Positions 58,426 through 64,000 of a stretch of 64,000 bases of DNA are shown here, piece by piece. The notes beneath the pieces were generated by a model that was not told the origin of the DNA, did not search any database, and saw only the letters and a program-made list of their open reading frames with translations. Position 1 is the first letter of the stretch. Every line of letters begins with the position of its first letter. The DNA lies in NCBI GenBank assembly GCA_021018995.1, contig CM037587.1, positions 87,417,251 through 87,481,250 of the forward strand, written 5' to 3'. The position numbers were made by a program, and so were the translations under genes. This stretch comes from Chloranthus sessilifolius (Eukaryota; Streptophyta; Magnoliopsida; Chloranthales; Chloranthaceae).

Positions 58426-58994
58426 TTTGATTAGTCTAGGATTAGGATTTTTCATTTTGTGTTATTTTTCTTTCTTTTGTTTAGGCTGTTTATTTTAGGT
58501 ATCAAATCAGAAGTGTCCTTGTAATCATCGTATTTATCAATGCAAAAGTGTGTTTTCTAATCTGTGTGGGATTGCCAAAATTTTGCTAATTACATATTGC
58601 CTTTAGAGTAGTTAAAAAGCACCATTAAAATGCCATTTTAAAAAAAAATTTCAACTCTCTGCCAAGATGGTGTCGATTAATCGACCCAATGTTTGCGAAA
58701 AAAAAAAAAAAAAAAAATTTTTTTTTTTGGGAGTCGATGCATCGACCTTCAGGGATCGATTAATCGACCCCACCTTTTTTTTGTTTTATTTTTATTTTTT
58801 TGCGACCGTACTCCTATTGGGCCTCTAATTTGCTTCTTTTCTCACGTCCTTGGATTCCCTTATACGTACTGCCACACTTTTCATTGTTTCTTTTTTGCAG
58901 GACACCTCTTTCCACTCCTACTCCAACTCTATATATTTTTCCCTTTATAGTCCCCTTTAGGCCAAATTTTCATTAACTCTGCACAATCTTTCTC

Positions 58995-59398
58995 ATGGCC
59001 CGAAGATTATATCTCACCAGAGCACAATTATCAAAGATGGAGGAGACTGCTAAAAAGCGGGAGCGCCGCTCTCATCGGACGGTCTCTTTTGTGCCAAACA
59101 ATGTTGAAATCATCGACCTCGATCCGATGATCATTTCTTACTAGGGAGAACCATCTAAAAAAAGGTAAATCGTTCCAAATCTCCTACACCGTGCATCAAT
59201 ACTGATATCGAGATAATTGATGTGATGCCGTCACCGTCTCCCCCATCTTCATCTCCTACTTTCGCCTCTCCACCTCCATCCATACAATCGGCGGTGTCTC
59301 ATCAATTTCCCCTTGATCTTTGGGAGAAATTGTTCCCTGTGCCTAGGAATATCAATTTAAGTGACCCGAGGTGGATGGGTCCGCCTACCAATGACTAA
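58995..59398 (+). pseudogene. accessory ORF Y, small protein with SIM-like motifs
   Basis: An ATG at 58995 opens a 49-codon frame: MARRLYLTRAQLSKMEETAK, then KKRERRSHR (nuclear-signal-like), then VEIIDLDP. A TAG at 59142 stops it. A nearby frame carries on to TAA at 59396 with DIEIIDVMPSPSPPSSS, a Pro/Ser-rich stretch, and FPLDLWEKLFPVPRNI. The repeated E-I-I-D-(L/V) blocks look like SUMO-interacting motifs. No known domain recognised. Whether the two frames were once one gene is inference from their matching motifs and lack of other coding signal. Confidence 0.45.
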
Positions 59399-59606
59399 CA
59401 GAGTTGGATTCTTGTTTAGTTTAGGATTTAGGATTTAGGATTTATTAGTTTTTTCTTTCCTTTTTATTTTGTTTTGTTTAATTTAGGTTGTTTTTCCTTC
59501 CCTAAATAGTGTAACCATATTCCTCTCACTATATTTTTGGTCATGTTCCAATTTGATGCACATATTCTCTGCACCTGATCTTTGTGTTGAGGTACTTTTT
59601 TCAAAC

Positions 59607-59670
59607 AGGTTTGGGGGTGCGCTACTTCTTTCAGTCAATATGGACATTGTCATCTTTAGGTTTGGGGGTA
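59607..59670 (+). repeat. two spare polypurine tract copies
   Basis: AGGTTTGGGGGT at 59607-59618 and AGGTTTGGGGGTA at 59658-59670 repeat the genuine tract at 61401-61413. Confidence 0.85.
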
Positions 59671-60339
59671 TGGCTATTTATTTTGCGTCACTTATATGTT
59701 TTATCTGAAAAAAAAAAAAAATTTAATTAATTTTGAAGTCATCATGCACATTATTTTACGATTGTTTTCAAACTTTAGTTGATGATGCATGTGAATTTAA
59801 TTTTGAGAATACTAGTGTCATATTTTGATTACTTGTATCTAAGATGATGAAGCTTAATGTTTAGAATTTTTACACTTATACCAAGCTAAGACTTAGAAAT
59901 CGATGAACTGTTGTGAATGTTGAATCTTAGGATCTTAGTGGAGACTAAACCCGGTGAGCTTTAGAGCTAAGTTCCCGTCATTGATGAGTGAATATATAAA
60001 CTCGGAGTTTTCTTTGAATACGGATTATTTTGCATAATCTCATACACTTCATCTTGACTTGTGACTTTGCATGAAATCAAATTCATATCATTATGTTAGA
60101 ATGTACTGTATATCTACTCAAGACAAATAGGCAAGGTTACTATCTTTTAAGGACATGATTGAAGGCCATCTTTGGCTCGTTTGTGCTTAAAATGCCCCAC
60201 CTCAAATAAATTTATCTTTCTAGTACCCCTTTGAGCCTATTGGAAAAATTTACCTTTATACATTCTTTGATAAGCCACGTTAACCTTTAACCCTTCACCA
60301 TTTCTGAAAATTCAGCTTTACCCTTCTTATTTATGAGAA

Positions 60340-60612
60340 ATTAGGAACGAGGGATGAGAGTGAACGAAAAGAGAGTAAGTGGAGAGATACTGAGTTGTGA
60401 TATTTACTGAGAGTGTGGCAAAAATAAAAAGAAAAAAAGGGGGGAGAAAAAGAGAAAAAAAAAATTGTGAAAAATAATGAAAAATATGAGGTGCTGCAAG
60501 AAAAAGGAAGAGAAAAAGAAAGTTGAGAAAAATAGAAAAAAATTGAGAAAAATAGTGAGACATTAGAAAAGAAAAAGAAGAGAAATAGAAAAAATAAAAA
60601 AAGTTGTTTCTT
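60340..60612 (+). repeat. purine-rich tract, Athila 3' region
   Basis: Nearly all A and G on the sense strand. The outer element has a matching tract (46981-47290, minus strand) at about the same distance from its polypurine tract. The frames on the other strand here are low-complexity artefacts. Confidence 0.85.
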
Positions 60613-61400
60613 TTCCAATTTCTCAGAAACTTTGAATCCCAACTTTCAATTCTTTCTTACCCTTTCCTGAGCCCCATTACAACCCTAAAAAGACCTTCAT
60701 GATCTGATCTTGCATTAGTGACTGCCTTGTGGAGAGTAAATATGTGATACTTATGACACTTGATATGACATGCTTAGGATATACAAGTATCTTCTTATGA
60801 GATTTATTTTTGTTCATTGATTGCATTGTGTTTCATTTATCATGTGAGACCTTTTTATTTGCTTTGTATTGACCTCTCACATATGTGTGAAAACTATCCA
60901 TTATCGGTGTCTTTATATTTTGAGAGTATACCTAAAGTGAGGATTAAGTCAAAACAACAGATCCAATGGTTTTCCGTTTGAACTAGTTCTGAGATGAATG
61001 AATTTCGATTTGGTTATGCACACACTTCACGTTTAGGCATGAATGGATGAGCTATCTAACGATTTGAGCATTAGACTAATTTGAATGGATATTAGTATGA
61101 TTAGTATAACATTGTTATTTAAAATTGAGAATTCGCATGTTGAATTGATTAATGATTTTTGTCTTTGAATGGTATATATATTATCAAAATCATATTTTGA
61201 AAACTCAATTTTATCGATGATTTCAAAAATGTATTAAAGTTTGTGGGTTACTTCACTGTAAACCCTCAGGAGACACAACTCCTCCACTAGGATCACCTAG
61301 GGGTTTAAAGGCTTGTTGCACATGCTAAGTGCAATCGTGTTCCCTACGAAAGTGGCATTTATTTTCTTTAGTTTGCTTTGCTCGAGGACTAGCAAAGTGT

Positions 61401-61413
61401 AGGTTTGGGGGTA
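61401..61413 (+). other. polypurine tract of the Athila element
   Basis: AGGTTTGGGGGTA directly before the 3' LTR start at 61414; the priming site for plus-strand DNA synthesis. Confidence 0.9.
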
Positions 61414-63236
61414 TGATGAGTACTGAAAAATGATGATATTTCACCCCTAAATACATATATCTAGCTATCCGATGAAGGCTATCTGATGAAAATTATTAGA
61501 TTTGAAGTGTTTCAGGTCAATACAAGCCAAGTATAAAAAACAGCCCAAGAATTCTGAATATAATGTCAAAACACTGCAACTTTGGGTAATCGAGAACTTG
61601 GTGCGACTTGCGGCTAAATGTGGACCTTCAAGACGGCCGAATTATGAAATTATCAAAACATGAAAGTTATAGATCTTTTCGTTAGCTTTCTAACGGCATA
61701 AGAATCACCTCAATCCGAGTTCGAGACAGAAATTTATGACCAAAATACCGAAGTAGTGTCTGATACAAAGAAGGTGCTGAAATTCACGGATTTCTGGGGG
61801 TCGATGCATCGACCCTGTAGGTCGATTAATCGAGGACAAGACAAAGGTCTCACACGAACTGACACTTTAAAGCTAATTTTTTGGACTTTTTGGAGGCTCG
61901 ATGCATCGACCATATTGGGTCGATTAATCGACCCTGAATTTACGGCTTGGGAGACTTCTGCGACGAGGGGTCTATTTAAAGCGACTCAAATACTTCAGAA
62001 AAGAGAGGAATTAATTTAGAGAATTAATTGTAGGAAAGAGTTTTAGTTTTAGAGTTTTTAGTTTTTAGCCATTATTTTTCATAGTTAGACATAGAAATAG
62101 GAAAGTTTTATTATTCCTTTTTGAGAGCTTTGTTCCCTTAATTTTTCAGTACTCATTCCTTCAATTTATAAATTTTGTTCAAAGTTTATTCCTGCATTAA
62201 TTTCGTTTCTGAAGATCATCGTACTTTTGGATCAAAGTAAGTTCTTTTGAAGTTTGAGGTAATTTTAATTTATTAAATTAATGTTATTTTCCCTTCTTTA
62301 TTTATTTATGTCATTTAATTACAATATGTGTGACTAAATTCATAGGGATGGGGATCTAATGATTCCCATACGAGGGATGTACTTTTAATAATATAAATTA
62401 AGGATTAAAATATGAGATTTTATTTTATGGTCGTTGTGCTATCATGAACGGATGAAATCCCCGTCACTAATTGGGATTGCGTGTGCCTAGCCATACCCGG
62501 GATCTCAAATTTGTGACGGTAATTTTACCCAATCATTGTTATGGTCTTTTTGCTTTCATCGTGTGGATCTAATTACGATTATGTTTTGGGATCGAGTGTG
62601 CCTAGCCATGCCTTGGATCTTGGATCTGTAATGGTAATTTTATCTTAAATACTCCCTAATCTGAATAAACTATACCTAGCCATGCCCTTGATTTCAGATT
62701 TATAAGTTGTATTCTTGTTGGAATTTTCACCCACTTTGGGGATGATTTTTATTTGAACCTGAGATCATGTGTGCCTAGCCATGCCCTTGATCCCAGATCT
62801 ATATATGAAAATCATCTAAGTCCTGATTGCAGGGATGCAACGTGGAACCTATTAGGGTGTTGACCATTGATCTTCCATAAAAGATGTTTGTTATCAATGA
62901 AATATCTCATAATTTAATCCTTAGATTTATATTACGGGAAGAACGGACCAAAGATGGGAGGATTTAATATCTTCATCTTTATCACCATCTTTACCTTTAC
63001 TTTTGAATCATCGATTAAGTTTTATTTTTGTAGTCATTAATTACCATCTCATCAACCGCTTAAATCATAAAACTAGGAGAATACTGTTAGATCTTCATAA
63101 ATTTCTAGAATTGCTTCTCTTTTGGATCTTTCAAAATCAGTCCTCGTGGGAATGATCTCGTACTCCGCACCCACTATATACAAACCGATTCGTGCACTTG
63201 CGAGTAAAACATCACATTAAAAAAAAAATCACATCA
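61414..63236 (+). repeat. 3' LTR of the Athila element
   Basis: 1823 bp, the same layout as the 5' LTR: dyad pairs at 61800/61821 and 61897/61919, TATTTAAAG at 61974, and the four-copy CCTAGCCAT motif near 62481-62800. A frame at 61756-62019 crossing the dyads is not a gene. Confidence 0.95.
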
Positions 63237-63241
63237 ATAGA
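63237..63241. repeat. target-site duplication ATAGA, right
   Basis: Exact match to 48837-48841. Confidence 0.95.
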
Positions 63242-63295
63242 CACACCTATCCTGCCACACCAAAGTACAAGATAAACTACACTACGAACTAATCA

Positions 63296-63311
63296 CTGGG
63301 TTGTCTCCCAG
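63296..63311 (-). other. conserved hairpin motif after integrase, outer element
   Basis: CTGGGTTGTCTCCCAG forms a 5-bp stem, followed on the plus strand by GAAGCGCTGAGTTTAAA; the counterpart of 56607-56622. Confidence 0.7.
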
Positions 63312-63468
63312 GAAGCGCTGAGTTTAAAATGTTGATAACTCGACAACTAAAATTTCAATTGACGGGATCAGTGAGATTTGTTGATTCAATCAACCTTTGG
63401 GTAATTGGCTCGATCATTGGCTAGAGACGTTGACCATTTACCTTGAAGACTCGGTTATCCTTCATATC

Positions 63469-63943
63469 TCAGATCTCTATTGCAGCATCTGTGGTGGTAG
63501 ACAAAGGTCCTTCCCACCTCGACCTCAGTTTTCCTAGATGGAATTTTAGTTTTGAATTGAATATCCAAACCTTCTGCCCTATGTGGAATTCCTTTCGAGA
63601 GATTAATTGATCATGCATTTTCTTGTACCTCTGCTTGTAAAGCCTTGAATTTTCATATGCATCGTAGTGTAGTTCTTCCAATTCATTCAACTGCAGTCTG
63701 CAATTCGACCCTGCCTCTTGCATATTGAAATTAAATTTCGTTATTGCCCAAAATGCCTTATGTTCTAATTCGATTGGAAGGTGACAAGCCTTCTCAAACT
63801 AAGTTCTGAAGGGTGACATCCCTATTGGTACCTTGAATGCGGTACGATATGCCCATAGAGCGTCAGATAAGTGGGAAGACCAATATGTTCTATCGAGTCA
63901 TACAGTCTTTTCCAAGATTCTCTTAATTTCTTGGGTCGATACC
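63469..63943 (-). pseudogene. outer Athila-like element, integrase C-terminal part
   Basis: Minus-strand frames: EIKRILEKT then a stop, [75 protein letters not shown] and [10 protein letters not shown]. These align with the inner element's integrase but are clearly diverged. Stops occur (after LEKTV and in the FEKACHLP region). The left-hand part of the gene is cut at 63944 by another LTR start. Confidence 0.85.
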
Positions 63944-64000
63944 TGTCATAACCCCAGATTTTTGGGAATCGTGCACATCACATATCATATGCATGTATTT
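63944..64000 (+). repeat. start of another LTR at the window edge
   Basis: TGTCATAACCCCAGATTTTT begins where the outer integrase homology stops. Such a start is typical of plant gypsy LTRs. Only 57 bp are visible, so orientation and family are uncertain. Confidence 0.5.

Larger units (their letters stand above)
48842..63236 (+). mobile_element. Athila-type LTR retrotransposon, 14.4 kb, nearly complete
   Basis: Two LTRs of about 1.82 kb (TGATGAG start, ACATCA end), an exact 5-bp duplication ATAGA, a tRNA-Asp primer site, gag, protease, RT, RNase H, integrase, a long 3' region with two extra reading frames, and a polypurine tract. Several frameshifts and stops prevent self-supply. Long LTRs, the tRNA-Asp primer and the long 3' region identify the Athila lineage of Ty3/gypsy. 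Confidence 0.95.

Overview
The window is a stretch of a large, repeat-rich nuclear genome from a seed plant. Evidence: spliced genes with very long introns, a plant-type histone H2A.Z, tRNA-primed Ty3/gypsy and Ty1/copia LTR retrotransposons, Athila-type elements, LINEs, tRNA-derived SINEs, hAT transposase relics and many small non-autonomous DNA transposons. The species cannot be fixed from sequence alone.

Two host genes are clear. The first (+ strand, coding exons 9222-9416, 25014-25198, 32775-33092) encodes an EF-hand-like protein. Its introns are 15.6 kb and 7.6 kb and packed with transposons. The second (- strand, exons 40117-40224 and 37338-37634) encodes a 134-residue histone H2A.Z with a 2.5 kb intron, a TATA box and an E2F-like upstream site.

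Layout. 1-3867: minus-strand Ty3/gypsy element, cut by the window start, with PBS and a full LTR. 4790-7500: an older degraded minus-strand gypsy copy. 7800-8560: SINE head, short tandem repeat and a hAT-type MITE. 9222-33092: the EF-hand gene. Its first intron holds several MITEs with readable target-site duplications, a roughly 8 kb inverted pair of decayed hAT transposons (12121-20097) with two solo LTRs in the left copy, a copia LTR with PBS, and another hAT relic. Its second intron holds two LINE pieces, a gypsy LTR pair with gag and protease remains, a copia 3' LTR and further MITEs. 33.7-35.5 kb: MITEs and a long hairpin. 37.3-40.9 kb: H2A.Z. 42.8-64 kb: a stack of nested retrotransposons. 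A broken copia (42830-44856) was entered by a minus-strand Athila-like element (44857 to beyond the window), which was entered by a 14.4 kb plus-strand Athila element (48842-63236, LTRs about 1.82 kb, TSD ATAGA). A further LTR starts at 63944.

The most unusual signal is shared by four different LTR families here. Each carries an array of short dyad-symmetric motifs of its own sequence, spaced about 20-24 bp (exactly 22 bp in one), lying in U3 just upstream of the TATA box. In the two Athila-like elements the same motifs recur in the non-coding 3' zone. This looks like element-specific paired binding sites phased at two helical turns. The inner Athila also carries two extra 3' reading frames, one with repeated SUMO-interacting-like motifs, and spare copies of its polypurine tract.
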